Shown: positions 33,921 through 43,795 of the stretch, in pieces
How positions within the stretch are numbered: the stretch's first letter is position 1
Layout of the letters: each line of letters starts with the position of its first letter
From: an uncultured Atopobium sp.
GTDB taxonomy: Bacteria; Actinomycetota; Coriobacteriia; Coriobacteriales; Atopobiaceae
Length of the DNA: 64,000 nt
Reading direction: 5' to 3'
Assembly (NCBI GenBank): GCA_938041635.1
Contig: CALIAD010000047.1
Coordinates: 1 to 64,000, forward strand
Made by a program: the position numbers and the translations under genes
Notes under the pieces: model-generated
The model's input: the letters and a program-made list of their open reading frames with translations, nothing else
Told to the model about the DNA's origin: nothing
Database searches by the model: none

Positions 33921-35324
33921 GTGTCGCTTCTAGAAACACTTGGAAATGTATGTGTTCTTGGTTTTGGTAAGACCGGCGTCTCTGTCTGCACGTATTTGCT
34001 GCAGCAGCCAGAGGGTCGTGTGTCTTCCGTAACTCTTGTGGGCGGCGCAGATGCTACTGTTGGTGAGAAGATCCAAGAGCTTGCAGACTCAGGCGTACAG
34101 GTACAATGCGGCTCTGATCAGGTTAAGGGTACCTTTGACCTGACTATTGCATCTCCTGGTATTCCAGACACCTCTGAGCTGTTTTTAAGTGCAAAGGCAG
34201 CTTCTAAGCAGATTATGGGCGAGCCAGAGTTTGCCTATCAAGAGAGCCCTTCACAGTGGATTGGTATTACTGGCACAAACGGTAAAACTACTACCACAAG
34301 CTTGACCACGTCTATTCTGCAGTATGCGGGTCTTGATGCAAGCGCTGTTGGCAATATTGGTCTTACTATTACTGACCAACTTGCAGAGAGAAAGCCTAAG
34401 AGCTGGTTTGTAGCAGAGCTTTCAAGCTTCCAGCTTGCTACTACTCAAAAATTGCATCCTCACGTTGCGATGCTTTTAAACATTACGCCGGATCACCTTG
34501 AGTGGCATGGTTCACTCGAGGCGTATGCAGCAGCTAAAGAGAAGATTTTTGCCAACCTTGATGCAAATGACCTGGCAATTGTCTCTGACTTGGATGAGTT
34601 CTGCCAAGACGTGTCTTCTCGCCTTGAGGCTCGCGGCATTGCCGTATGCCATCTTGCTCAGACAGATCCCGGTACGCAAAATGCCGCCTTTGTACGCAAT
34701 GGAGCGCTGGTGGTCAGGCTATCTGGTAAAGAGATGGAGCTTGTAGCAGCTGATGCACTCCACATTAGGGGAGCGCACAATGCACTCAACGCTCTTGCTG
34801 CAGCTGCATGTGGCTTATTCCTGGGACTTGATATTGTTTCTATTAGGCATGCCCTGTTGGACTTTATGCCGCTTGAGCACAGAATTGAGCCAGTTGATAC
34901 GGTTAATGGTGTTTTGTACGTTAACGATTCCAAAGCAACAAACACTGATTCAGTTGAAAAATCATTAACTTCGTTCCCAGGTAAAGACGTTATTTTGCTA
35001 CTTGGTGGTCACGATAAGGGCACAGAGCTTGATGAGTTTGCTCAGAAGGTGTCCGCTACCTGTGCATACGCAATCTGCTTTGGAGAGGCAGGTCCTCGCT
35101 TTGCAGAGGCGCTTCGCCGCGTTTCTTGCAGCCATGCAGAAGTGGTAGAAGAGCCTCATATGCATGAAGCTTTTGACCGTGCGGTAGAGCTTGCTCGTCC
35201 AGGTTCTGTAGTGCTTCTCTCACCAGCATGTTCCTCATTTGACGAGTTCACAGGCATGGCTCAGCGTGGTCGTGTCTTTAAACAGCTGGTGGCAGATCTT
35301 GCTCAAAAAGAGAGCGGTCGATAA
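33921..35324 (+). CDS. murD: UDP-MurNAc-L-alanine--D-glutamate ligase
   Basis: A 467-residue Mur ligase that adds D-glutamate. It shows the dinucleotide-like N-domain (VCVLGFGKTGVSV), the P-loop GITGTNGKTTTTS, ELSSFQL, NITPDHLEWHGS and the C-terminal YVNDSKATNTDSV. The GTG at 33921 has AAAGGA upstream. The stop overlaps the ftsW ATG (TAATGG). Confidence 0.95.
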   Translation: MSLLETLGNVCVLGFGKTGVSVCTYLLQQPEGRVSSVTLVGGADATVGEKIQELADSGVQVQCGSDQVKGTFDLTIASPGIPDTSELFLSAKAASKQIMGEPEFAYQESPSQWIGITGTNGKTTTTSLTTSILQYAGLDASAVGNIGLTITDQLAERKPKSWFVAELSSFQLATTQKLHPHVAMLLNITPDHLEWHGSLEAYAAAKEKIFANLDANDLAIVSDLDEFCQDVSSRLEARGIAVCHLAQTDPGTQNAAFVRNGALVVRLSGKEMELVAADALHIRGAHNALNALAAAACGLFLGLDIVSIRHALLDFMPLEHRIEPVDTVNGVLYVNDSKATNTDSVEKSLTSFPGKDVILLLGGHDKGTELDEFAQKVSATCAYAICFGEAGPRFAEALRRVSCSHAEVVEEPHMHEAFDRAVELARPGSVVLLSPACSSFDEFTGMAQRGRVFKQLVADLAQKESGR

Positions 35325-36850
35325 TGGCTACCAGCAGAAACAAAACAGGGGAGCGCGCGCAGCAACCACGTACTTCTCGCCAGAAATCTTCCGAGGGCTC
35401 GCAGACTAAAGGCCGCTTTGGTGCTATTCCAGAGCGTTTTATGCAGCCTCGTCTGGTGCTTCTGGTGTCAACGGCTATTCTGGTGTGCTTTGGCCTGGTT
35501 ATGATTTATTCTGCATCCTCGATTTCTGCAATGACTTCTGAGGATATGGGCTACAACCCCTTCTACTACGTGCAGCGTCAGCTTGGCTTTGCTGCGGCGG
35601 GAGTTGCGTTAGCGTTTATTGTTTCTCGCATTGACTACCGCGCAGTAGTAAGAAACTTCCAGGTACCTATCTGGATTGTGACCATTGGAATGCTAGCAAT
35701 TATTTTTACTCCTATTGCTGGCGCTGACGCATATGGTGCAACCCGTTGGATTTCAATTGGACCGTTTTCTTTCCAGCCGTCTGAGTTTGCAAAGATTACC
35801 ATCTTAATTTCTGTCTCGTATTTGGCTCAGCAGTACTTTATTGATCAGACCATAGATCAGATGGAGTTCTTTAAAAAGTTTGCTATTGCCGCAGTTGTTC
35901 CGCTTGCTTTAATTTTGGCTCAGCCAGATAAGGGTTCCACGCTGATTATTGTGGGAACGCTTCTGGTCATTGGCTATCTTTCTGACTTTGATCGAAGAGT
36001 TCTGGTAACTATTGCTGTTGTGGGTTTTATTGGCTTTGCCTTCTTATCTCTTAAAGATGATTATTCTCGTGCTCGCGTTGTGACTATGTTCAACCCTTGG
36101 GCTGATTATTACGGTGCAGGTTATCAGCTTGCACAGGGCTTTTATGCTTTTGGCTCTGGCGGCATTTTTGGTGTTGGCTTTGGTTTTTCTCGCCAGAAAT
36201 ATTCCTATCTGCCTATGGCTCACAATGACTTTATTTTTGCGGTTATTGGAGAAGAGCTGGGCTTTATTGGCGTTTTGGGTCTTTTGGTTGTATTTGGCGC
36301 CCTGGTATGGGCAGGCTTTAAGATTGCTCGCTATGCACCAGATTTGACCGGTAGGCTTATTGCTGCAGGTTGTACCTCTATGTTTATCATCCAGGCCTTT
36401 GTTAACATCGGTGGTGTTTTGGGCCTTTTGCCTCTTTCTGGTAAGCCTCTGCCGTTTATCTCATACGGCGGTTCAACCATCATGTCTAGTATCTTGATGG
36501 TTGGTCTTTTGATGTCTGTTTCAAGGCAGTCAAGGCTTCCAGAAACCGAGTACGATAGGCAGCGCGCTTCTTGGAGCATAGCTGAAGAGCAGGATACCTT
36601 TGATGCTCCAGGTTTTGCTGGTCTTACCATGGTTGACGGTGGGGTAGGAGTAGGCACGCCACTCCCACGTTCTTCTCGCCCTAAGAGCAGTGCACAAAGC
36701 TCCGCGCGCCCATCACGAGGCGTTTTGCGCTCAAGAGATGACGACGCCCCTCAAGGCCGCATTACGACAGATGCCTCCGGAAGGCGCAGGATTGATTTGG
36801 GACCTTCTGCATCGGACAGGCTTCGTGGAAACAACAGGGCTCGCCGATAG
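35324..36850 (+). CDS. ftsW: Septal peptidoglycan polymerase FtsW
   Basis: A 508-residue SEDS glycosyltransferase that polymerises lipid II at the septum with FtsI. Ten membrane helices are expected between about residues 40 and 400. Signatures include YNPFYYVQRQLGFA, the Asp-bearing AQPDKGSTLIIVGT, RARVVTMFNPWADYYGAGYQ and LPLSGKPLPFISYGGSTIM. The N-terminal ~38 residues and the C-terminal ~100 residues are basic, Ser/Arg-rich and cytoplasmic, longer than in E. coli. Actinobacterial FtsW often has such tails. Confidence 0.94.
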   Translation: MATSRNKTGERAQQPRTSRQKSSEGSQTKGRFGAIPERFMQPRLVLLVSTAILVCFGLVMIYSASSISAMTSEDMGYNPFYYVQRQLGFAAAGVALAFIVSRIDYRAVVRNFQVPIWIVTIGMLAIIFTPIAGADAYGATRWISIGPFSFQPSEFAKITILISVSYLAQQYFIDQTIDQMEFFKKFAIAAVVPLALILAQPDKGSTLIIVGTLLVIGYLSDFDRRVLVTIAVVGFIGFAFLSLKDDYSRARVVTMFNPWADYYGAGYQLAQGFYAFGSGGIFGVGFGFSRQKYSYLPMAHNDFIFAVIGEELGFIGVLGLLVVFGALVWAGFKIARYAPDLTGRLIAAGCTSMFIIQAFVNIGGVLGLLPLSGKPLPFISYGGSTIMSSILMVGLLMSVSRQSRLPETEYDRQRASWSIAEEQDTFDAPGFAGLTMVDGGVGVGTPLPRSSRPKSSAQSSARPSRGVLRSRDDDAPQGRITTDASGRRRIDLGPSASDRLRGNNRARR

Positions 36851-36873
36851 CTGATTTCTAGGAGATGGATTGC

Positions 36874-38007
36874 ATGGCAGAACAGAAGAAACTCTCTGTT
36901 GCAATTGCTGCAGGTGGAACCGCTGGTCACATTAACCCAGCTCTGGCCCTAGCTGAGGAGCTTCGTGAGCGTGGCCACCAGGTTACGTTTTACGGTCAGC
37001 CCAACAAGCTTGAAGGTACGCTGGTACCTGAGGCAGGATTTGAGCTTGTGCCTATCCATGTAAATGGCTTTGATCGCAGACGTCCTTGGACGCTCATCAG
37101 CGCGGCATACAATCTTGAGCGCGCAAAGATGCAGCTGCACAAGCGCTTCAAAGAGCAGGGTGCTCCTGATGTTGCTATTGGTTTTGGCGCCTATGTTGAG
37201 CTGCCTTTGCTTCAGCTTTGTGCAAAGCTACACATCCCCTATTTGATCCATGAGCAAAACTCAGTAACCGGTCTTGCTAACCGTTTATCTGCTGGTAAAG
37301 CATCTAAGGTGTGCATTGCATTCCCAGAGGCTCGTAAGGCTTTTGAGGGCCACGTAAAGGCTCAAGACACTATTGTGGTTACCGGTAATCCTGTACGTAA
37401 GAGTGTTCTTTCTGCTGACAGAGCCGCCTCGAGGCAAGAGCTGGGCATTGCAGACAACCAGACATTGCTGCTTATCTTTGGTGGTAGCTTGGGCGCTCGC
37501 AGTATCAACGAGACGTTCGCTGCGCTTAAGCAGGAGCTTCTTGCCCGTCCTAACCTTCGCATCATTCAGTCAACAGGTCAGAAGCTCTACGACGAGGTTG
37601 TCTCGCTTATGAAGCTTTCTGACGAGGAGGCTGCTCGCTGGGAGGTTAAGCCCTACATCTCCAACATGGGCGCCACCCTTGCTGCGGCTGACCTGGTGGT
37701 TTCTCGCTCCGGAGCATCTTCTGTGGCCGAGATTGCAGCGCTTGAGCTCCCCAGCATTTTGGTGCCGTACCCTCTAGCAACAGCAGATCATCAGACTACT
37801 AACGCACACCTGTTGTCGGATGCGGGAGCAGCTATTCTGGTGCCAGATAACCAGGTGGGCACCACGACCTTCTCGACAGCTCTGTTTGAGCTGGTAGATA
37901 ACGCGGACCAGCGCAAAAAGCTCTCCGAGGCAGCCGCTACACTTGACCAGCGCAGCGCCGCATCTCTTGTGGCTGACGCTGTGGAAAGTGCCGTTTGTGG
38001 CGCATAA
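36874..38007 (+). CDS. murG: Lipid II-forming GlcNAc transferase MurG
   Basis: A 377-residue GT28 transferase that adds GlcNAc to lipid I. It has the N-terminal Gly loop AAGGTAGHINPALA, GFGAYVELP, HEQNSVTGLANR, and the UDP-GlcNAc site FGGSLGARSINE and SRSGASSVAEIAAL. AGGAG at 36860-36864 abuts the ATG at 36865 and is well spaced for the ATG at 36874, so 36874 is the start. It follows ftsW after 23 bases. Confidence 0.95.
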   Translation: MAEQKKLSVAIAAGGTAGHINPALALAEELRERGHQVTFYGQPNKLEGTLVPEAGFELVPIHVNGFDRRRPWTLISAAYNLERAKMQLHKRFKEQGAPDVAIGFGAYVELPLLQLCAKLHIPYLIHEQNSVTGLANRLSAGKASKVCIAFPEARKAFEGHVKAQDTIVVTGNPVRKSVLSADRAASRQELGIADNQTLLLIFGGSLGARSINETFAALKQELLARPNLRIIQSTGQKLYDEVVSLMKLSDEEAARWEVKPYISNMGATLAAADLVVSRSGASSVAEIAALELPSILVPYPLATADHQTTNAHLLSDAGAAILVPDNQVGTTTFSTALFELVDNADQRKKLSEAAATLDQRSAASLVADAVESAVCGA

Positions 38008-38036
38008 CACATTCGGTTTTGCGTTAGAGTAAACAT

Positions 38037-38055
38037 GTCTTGGTATATCCAAGAC
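38037..38055 (+). other. Short perfect hairpin between murG and murC
   Basis: GTCTTGG (38037-38043) pairs perfectly with CCAAGAC (38049-38055) around a five-base loop, TATAT. It lies 34 bases before the murC start and has no T tract. It may act as an mRNA processing or stability element within the operon. Confidence 0.4.
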
Positions 38056-38088
38056 TCAAACGATAACAATACTTGGAAAGGCTCTCTT

Positions 38089-39504
38089 ATGGCAGATTCC
38101 ATGGGCGAGAAGACCATCTCGCGTGCACATTTTATTGGAATTGGTGGCGCAGGTATGAGCGGAATTGCGCTTGTTCTGCACGAGCGCGGCTGCACCGTTA
38201 CTGGTTCCGATCTAAAGAGCTCGCATTATGTTAGAGAGCTTGAAGATGCAGGTATTCAGGTAAGCATCGGCCACACCGTAGCCACTATTGACGCTGTGAT
38301 GCCTGATGTCATTGTTACCTCTACCGCAATCCCAGAGACAAATCCAGAGGTCATTCGCGCACGTGAGCTTTCCATTCCTATTTGGCCTCGCGCTAAGATG
38401 CTCTCGTATTTGTCGCGCGGCCGCAAGACCATTGCTGTTGCGGGCACTCACGGCAAGACCACCACATCTTCTATGGTTGCTACCATGTTGGACAAACTTG
38501 GTGCTGATCCATCATTTTTGATTGGTGGCGTTGTTGAGGGCTACGACACCAACGGCAAAAACGGCAACGGTCAGTATTTTGTCTGCGAGGCGGACGAGTC
38601 TGACGGTTCGTTTATGTTCCTTAACCCTAACGTGGTTGTTGTCACCAATATTGAGGCAGACCACCTTGACCACTACGGCTCTCTAGAGAATATCGAGAAG
38701 ACCTTCTGTGAGTTTATGAGCTTGCTTGATAAGGAAGAAACTGTTGTTATCAACGGCGATAATCCTCATTACGTTGAGCTTGCTCAGTCAACCGGCAGGC
38801 ACGTAGTTACCTACGGCTTTGATTCAAGCTGCGATTTTGTTTGCACACAGGAGGAGAGAAAAGCTGGTATTGAGAATCCTCTTACCATCAAGACTCCTTC
38901 TGGTCAGACTATCTCTGTGGTACTTCCAGCTAATCCTGGTAAGCACAATGTTGCTAACGCAACCGCTGCAATTGCCGTTGCTGATGCTCTTGGCTTTGAC
39001 CTTGACCAGGCTGCAGCAGCGCTTTCGCAGTTCAAGGGCGCACGCCGTCGCTTCACGCACGTAGGTGACATTAACGGCATTACCGTTGTAGACGATTACG
39101 GTCACCATCCAACCGAGATTGCAGCAACCATGTCTGCAGCTCTTCCTCTTGGTTTTAAGCGCGTTGTTGTTGTCTTCCAGCCACATCGCTATAGCAGAAC
39201 ACAGGACTTGGCAGATTCGTTTGCTCACGCATTTGACGGCATTGACGTGTTGCGCGTCATGGATGTCTTCTCCGCAGGTGAGCTTCCTATTCCAGGTGTC
39301 TCAGGCAAGACCGTCTCTTTAAGAGTTCAGGCTGCCAATACTGTTCCTGACGTGCGCTATATCCCTTCTCGCCGCGATCTTATCGCTGACCTACTTGATA
39401 CGGTTCAGCCAGGAGATCTGCTGATTACTCAGGGCGCAGGAGACGTCACTCAGATTGGTCCAATGTTTATCCGCGCACTCAAAGAGCGTCTTCAGAGCAA
39501 CTAG
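38089..39504 (+). CDS. murC: UDP-MurNAc--L-alanine ligase
   Basis: A 471-residue Mur ligase that starts the stem peptide. Motifs are HFIGIGGAGMSGIA, the P-loop VAGTHGKTTTSSM, EADESDGSF, NIEADHLDHYG, GARRRF and VDDYGHHPTEI. GGAAAGG precedes the ATG at 38089; an ATG at 38035 lies in the same frame but inside the murG-murC hairpin region and has no ribosome site. murB follows after 10 bases. Confidence 0.95.
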   Translation: MADSMGEKTISRAHFIGIGGAGMSGIALVLHERGCTVTGSDLKSSHYVRELEDAGIQVSIGHTVATIDAVMPDVIVTSTAIPETNPEVIRARELSIPIWPRAKMLSYLSRGRKTIAVAGTHGKTTTSSMVATMLDKLGADPSFLIGGVVEGYDTNGKNGNGQYFVCEADESDGSFMFLNPNVVVVTNIEADHLDHYGSLENIEKTFCEFMSLLDKEETVVINGDNPHYVELAQSTGRHVVTYGFDSSCDFVCTQEERKAGIENPLTIKTPSGQTISVVLPANPGKHNVANATAAIAVADALGFDLDQAAAALSQFKGARRRFTHVGDINGITVVDDYGHHPTEIAATMSAALPLGFKRVVVVFQPHRYSRTQDLADSFAHAFDGIDVLRVMDVFSAGELPIPGVSGKTVSLRVQAANTVPDVRYIPSRRDLIADLLDTVQPGDLLITQGAGDVTQIGPMFIRALKERLQSN

Positions 39505-39514
39505 GACCTCTGCT

Positions 39515-40429
39515 GTGAGCTTGTTTAACGCCTATGTAAGCCTTTCTGGGGCCCTTGATGCAACAATTAAGCAAGATGAGCCGCTAAGCCACCATACCTC
39601 CTTCAGGATTGGCGGTAAGGCGTCCCTCTTTGCTGCTGTTCACAGCCACGTGGCACTGGTGCGCGTGCTTGAGGTGCTTGCAGCTAATCGAGTTGATTGG
39701 GTGCTTCTGGGCAAGGGTTCAAACATCCTTGTCTCCGATGAAGGCTACAACGGTTGCGTTATTGTGCTTGACGATGAGCTCTCCACCATTTCAGTTGGCG
39801 AGAATAACCTCATTACTGCAGGTGCAGGTGCGCTTACGGCACGCGTTTGCAATGAGGCCATGAAAGCAGGTCTTTCTGGTCTTGAGATGTGTGCTGGTAT
39901 CCCTGGAACCATTGGTGGCGCACTTTCTATGAATGCAGGTACCAGGCATGATTGGATTGGCAAAGCCGTCCGAGATTGTGTGGTATTTAAGCCTGGCAAG
40001 GGTCTTGTACGTTATGATGCCTCTGAGATTGAGTGGGGTTATCGCTATACCACCTTTGCGCCAGACGAGATTATTCTTGAGGCAACGTTTGCGCTGACAG
40101 CATCTAATCGTCCTAAAGTTGCTCTTGGCATGGATACGCTCTTACAGCGTAGAAGAAATACTCAGCCAACTGGTCAGCTTTGCTGCGGTTCTGTTTTTAA
40201 GAATCCAGGTAGTAGGTCTGCCGGCGCGCTTATTGAAGAGTGTGGTCTTAAGGGAGCTACTGAGGGTGGCGCACAGATTTCCGATATCCATGCAAACTTT
40301 ATTGTGAATACCGGCAACGCTACCGCTTCAGATGTCATTGCGCTCATGCGCAGGGCACACGATGCCGTGCAAGAAAATTTTGACATTGATCTTCAGCCAG
40401 AGGTTAAACTTCTGGGTTTTGGGGCATAG
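39515..40429 (+). CDS. murB: UDP-N-acetylenolpyruvoylglucosamine reductase
   Basis: A 304-residue FAD-dependent reductase completing UDP-MurNAc synthesis. It has the FAD-binding SFRIGGKASLFA and LGKGSNILVSDEG, AGIPGTIGGALSMNAG, the catalytic serine in CCGSVFKNPG, and GGAQISDIHANFIVN, which marks the shorter type II form common in Gram-positives. The GTG at 39515 has AGGA upstream. ftsQ starts seven bases after the stop. Confidence 0.94.
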   Translation: MSLFNAYVSLSGALDATIKQDEPLSHHTSFRIGGKASLFAAVHSHVALVRVLEVLAANRVDWVLLGKGSNILVSDEGYNGCVIVLDDELSTISVGENNLITAGAGALTARVCNEAMKAGLSGLEMCAGIPGTIGGALSMNAGTRHDWIGKAVRDCVVFKPGKGLVRYDASEIEWGYRYTTFAPDEIILEATFALTASNRPKVALGMDTLLQRRRNTQPTGQLCCGSVFKNPGSRSAGALIEECGLKGATEGGAQISDIHANFIVNTGNATASDVIALMRRAHDAVQENFDIDLQPEVKLLGFGA

Positions 40430-40436
40430 GGAAGAT

Positions 40437-41495
40437 ATGGCAGAAGATACTTCAAAGCAACCAACACGCCGCAAGGGCACAAAGAGGGAGCCTTTATCGT
40501 CTGGAACTACTCAGGCGGCAGGGGCAACCAAGCCTTCTTTTATGAGCAAGGCTTTTAAGCCTAAGCCAAAGGTTGAGGCTACAGCTTCTGATGCCAAGCC
40601 TTCTGCTAAAAAGATTTCTGCTAAAAAGCCAAATAACGCTACAAAAACTGCAGCTCAAGCTCGTGCCGAGCGTATTAAACACAGCAGAAAAGTATCGTTT
40701 AAGGCAGTACGCACGGCCTTTATCGTTTTGCTTAGCCTCGCCCTTCTCGCTGGCATTGCTTTTCTCGTCCTACGTTCTTCCTCAGTCTTTGCTATTACCA
40801 ACATTCAGGTAGAGCCAACAGAGCACGTCTCTAACGAGCAAATTCAAAAGCTCATTGCAGTAGAAGAGGGAACAACGCTGCTTAATATGGATGAGTCCCT
40901 TATTACCCAAGAACTACAGAAGGACCCTTGGGTAGCTTCTGCAACGTACGAGAGGCAGTTCCCCAATACGCTGCGCATTACTATCACAGAGCGCAAGGTC
41001 ACAGCCATAGTGGCGCTTTCTTCTGGTCCGGTTGCATGGTATTTGGGCGAGAATAACGTCTGGCTAGAGGCAGATCAGCTCAACGTACCAGAAGGAAAGA
41101 CTACTGCTACCGTTGCGCTTGAGAAGGCAACCTCAGAAGGTGAGCTGCTTATCACAGATGTTCCTGCAACGGTTTCTCCTGTAGCGGGTACCACAGCAAC
41201 AGACGCAGAAATTCAAGCGGTTATGCAGTATCAGTCTACGTTCTCATCAGAGCTCACGTCACAGATTGTGAGTTACTCTGCTAGTAGCGTTGATGCTATC
41301 TCTGTCACGCTTACCAATGGTGTACAGGTTGCCCTAGGCTCTCCAACACAGATTGCTGACAAAGAAAAAGTGATTCTGGCAATGCTTAAGCAGTTCCCAG
41401 GAGAGCTTACGTACTTGAATGTAAGAACACCTGCAAGCCCAACCTATAGGCGCGTTTCTACCGGAAACGTTCAGTCTGGCTCTGGTGTTTCGTAG
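40437..41495 (+). CDS. ftsQ: Cell division protein FtsQ/DivIB
   Basis: A 352-residue bitopic divisome protein. It has a long basic cytoplasmic tail (about 1-90, Lys/Ala-rich), one membrane helix near 92-112, a POTRA domain starting VFAITNIQVEPTEHVSNEQI, and an FtsQ domain with DPWVASATYERQFPNTLRITITERK. It links FtsL/DivIC to the septal synthase. AGGGAAG lies before the ATG at 40437; the longer open frame from 40332 overlaps murB and is rejected. Confidence 0.88.
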   Translation: MAEDTSKQPTRRKGTKREPLSSGTTQAAGATKPSFMSKAFKPKPKVEATASDAKPSAKKISAKKPNNATKTAAQARAERIKHSRKVSFKAVRTAFIVLLSLALLAGIAFLVLRSSSVFAITNIQVEPTEHVSNEQIQKLIAVEEGTTLLNMDESLITQELQKDPWVASATYERQFPNTLRITITERKVTAIVALSSGPVAWYLGENNVWLEADQLNVPEGKTTATVALEKATSEGELLITDVPATVSPVAGTTATDAEIQAVMQYQSTFSSELTSQIVSYSASSVDAISVTLTNGVQVALGSPTQIADKEKVILAMLKQFPGELTYLNVRTPASPTYRRVSTGNVQSGSGVS

Positions 41496-41742
41496 GTAAA
41501 CGCGCAAACTATATGTGCCGTTAGGGAATAGTTTCCTACCGTTTACCAGCTTTCTTCACAATTTCTACATATTATTTGACTTGTATGGGTCAGTTGTGCA
41601 AATATACCCCGCTTTGCATGAAGCGTAAGCCTTAACTTGAGGTTTAGGGTTTTATACAGCGGTTCTGCGAGCGCATAAACGTAGCCTAAGCGCAGTCGCG
41701 CTCCGGGACAAACGGGCACAAGCGTGCCTCAAGGAGGAAGAC
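41496..41742 (+). promoter_or_regulatory. ftsQ-ftsZ intergenic leader, probable ftsZ promoter region
   Basis: This 247-base gap is the largest inside the dcw cluster. It holds TTGACT at 41576-41581 with several AT-rich -10 candidates at longer than ideal spacing (for example TATACC at 41603-41608). A small hairpin, TAGGGAA/TTTCCTA, lies near 41522-41538. GGCAC/GTGCC at about 41715-41729 stands just before the strong AAGGAGG of ftsZ. A separate ftsZ transcript is likely but the exact promoter is not clear. Confidence 0.4.
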
Positions 41743-42879
41743 ATGATTAAGGACACCGATACCCTTAACAACTATCTTGCTGTTATCAAGGTTGTTGGCG
41801 TTGGTGGCGGCGGAACTAACGCTGTCAACCGCATGATTGAAGAAGGCATCCGTGGCGTTGAGTTCGTTGCTGTAAACACCGATGCACAGGCTCTTGCAAT
41901 CTCCGATGCTGACATTAAGGTTCACATCGGTACTGACATCACCAAGGGTCTTGGTGCTGGTGCTAACCCTGAGGTTGGTAAAGAGGCAGCAGAGGATAGC
42001 CGTGACGAGATCAAGGCTGCACTTGCTGGCGCTGATATGGTCTTCATCACTGCTGGTGAGGGTGGCGGTACTGGTACCGGCGCTGCTCCAGTTGTTGCTG
42101 ATATTGCAAAGAATGACGTTGGCGCACTGACCGTTGGCGTTGTTACTAAGCCATTCTCCTTCGAGGGCCGTCGTCGCTACGGTTCTGCAGCTGACGGTAT
42201 CAAGACTCTTTCCGAGAATGTTGATACTCTCATTGTTATTCCAAACGATCGTCTGCTTGATCTTTCTGAGAAGAAGACCACCATGCTTGAGGCATTCCGC
42301 ATGGCTGACGATGTTCTATGCCAGGGTACCCAGGGTATTACCGACCTCATCACTGTTCCTGGTCTGATTAACCTCGACTTTGCAGACGTCTGCACCATCA
42401 TGAAGGGCGCAGGTAGCGCAATGATGGGCATTGGTATTGCTGCTGGTGATAACCGCGCTGCTGATGCTGCAACTGAGGCAATTTCTAGCCGCCTGCTTGA
42501 GAGTTCCATCGAGGGTGCAACCCGCGTTCTTCTCTCTATTGCTGGTAACAAAGACCTTGGTATTCAGGAGATTAACGAGGCAGCTGACCTGGTTGCTAAG
42601 AACGTTGATCCTGATGCAAACATCATCTTTGGTACTGTTGTTGATGAGTCTCTGGGCGATCAGGTTCGCGTAACCGTTATTGCAACTGGTTTCAATGACT
42701 CTAACGTTCAGCAGCAGCTTCCAACTCTGAACACTCAGAGTACCACCCGTCCAAGCCGTCCTGCTCAGCCACAGCCAACTCGTCCTGTGACTGCTCAGCC
42801 ACAGCCTGCTCGCACCAACAACTCTTCTAATGAGAAAGAGTTTGATATTCCAGACTTCCTTAAGCGTAGCCGCATCTAA
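41743..42879 (+). CDS. ftsZ: Cell division GTPase FtsZ
   Basis: A 378-residue tubulin homologue forming the Z-ring. It has [15 protein letters not shown] at the N-terminus, the GTP signature [13 protein letters not shown] near residues 104-116, the T7 loop NLDFADV, a Pro/Gln-rich linker from about 325, and the conserved C-terminal tail [11 protein letters not shown] that binds SepF (FtsA is absent from the cluster). AAGGAGG precedes the ATG. Confidence 0.98.
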   Translation: MIKDTDTLNNYLAVIKVVGVGGGGTNAVNRMIEEGIRGVEFVAVNTDAQALAISDADIKVHIGTDITKGLGAGANPEVGKEAAEDSRDEIKAALAGADMVFITAGEGGGTGTGAAPVVADIAKNDVGALTVGVVTKPFSFEGRRRYGSAADGIKTLSENVDTLIVIPNDRLLDLSEKKTTMLEAFRMADDVLCQGTQGITDLITVPGLINLDFADVCTIMKGAGSAMMGIGIAAGDNRAADAATEAISSRLLESSIEGATRVLLSIAGNKDLGIQEINEAADLVAKNVDPDANIIFGTVVDESLGDQVRVTVIATGFNDSNVQQQLPTLNTQSTTRPSRPAQPQPTRPVTAQPQPARTNNSSNEKEFDIPDFLKRSRI

Positions 42880-42881
42880 AT

Positions 42882-43691
42882 ATGTGCGCGCTGAATAGAC
42901 AGTGCTTACACGGCGTGACCCTGCTCATGGATCCTGAGGTTCCATGCGGGGTCACGCTCGCATTTACCGAGCGTACCGGTGGTTTTTCAGAAGGGGAGTT
43001 TGCTTCCCTCAATCTGGGAAGTAGATGCGGAGACAATCTGCAACAGGTGCAAAAGAACCGTCAGCTGGTCTTAGAGGCTCTTGGAGCTGGCGAGCTTTTC
43101 TCGCAACTCCTTATTCCTCATCAGGTGCACGGAAGCAAGGTAGTTTGTCTGACTTCCAATACATCAGGGGCTTTTGAACTGGCTCAAGCTGAGGCAGAAG
43201 CTGGTGCAGACGCCATAGTATGTACGGTTAAAAACACGCCTGTGATGTTGGCGTTTGCCGATTGTGTGCCCGTAATTCTTGTAGCTCCCGGCGGATTTGC
43301 GGTGGCACATTCTGGCTGGAAAGGCACAATTGCCCGCATTTCTGCGCGCGCAACCGAGGCGCTTTGCCAGGCAACTGGAGCCAAATCTTACGAGGTCAAA
43401 GCCTATATTGGTCCGCACATTGGCAGCGCTGACTACGAGGTTTCTCCGGAGCTCATTCAGATGTTCTCACAAGAGTTTGGTTCCGGCGTTGTAGACCGCG
43501 CATCTGGCGAGAGGTACTTAGATCTTGGATATGCTGTCAGAGCCGCACTGGTAGATGCTGGTGTACGCGCCTCTGCTATCGAAGAGGTTACTGACTCGAC
43601 CGCCTCTACAACTGAGCGGTTCTTCTCGTACCGAGCAGAGCATGGCAAGTGCGGAAGACACGCGGCTGTTGCTTACATGGCGTCAAAGTAG
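42882..43691 (+). CDS. pgeF: Laccase-domain purine nucleoside phosphorylase (YfiH/YlmD/PgeF family)
   Basis: A 269-residue laccase-domain protein with LLIPHQVHGSKVV, FADCVPVILV and AHSGWKGTIARI, the His/Cys positions that bind zinc. Relatives act as purine nucleoside phosphorylase/adenosine deaminase-like enzymes, and E. coli YfiH also edits UDP-MurNAc-L-Ser. A cell-wall editing role would fit its place in the dcw cluster. The ATG at 42882 follows the ftsZ stop by two bases with no ribosome site, so translation is probably coupled. Confidence 0.85.
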   Translation: MCALNRQCLHGVTLLMDPEVPCGVTLAFTERTGGFSEGEFASLNLGSRCGDNLQQVQKNRQLVLEALGAGELFSQLLIPHQVHGSKVVCLTSNTSGAFELAQAEAEAGADAIVCTVKNTPVMLAFADCVPVILVAPGGFAVAHSGWKGTIARISARATEALCQATGAKSYEVKAYIGPHIGSADYEVSPELIQMFSQEFGSGVVDRASGERYLDLGYAVRAALVDAGVRASAIEEVTDSTASTTERFFSYRAEHGKCGRHAAVAYMASK

Positions 43692-43795
43692 GGTAGAAGA
43701 CGTTTAGCGCTATCGGAGAAGGCGTTTAGGTCTACGACAAAAATTGTTAAACGTTACGTAAGATGTTGATGTATTCACCGCAAGAGATGATGGCT

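Noticed and set aside
36865..36873. ATG at 36865 as the murG start
   Set aside because: The AGGAG site directly abuts it. The ATG nine bases later has normal spacing.
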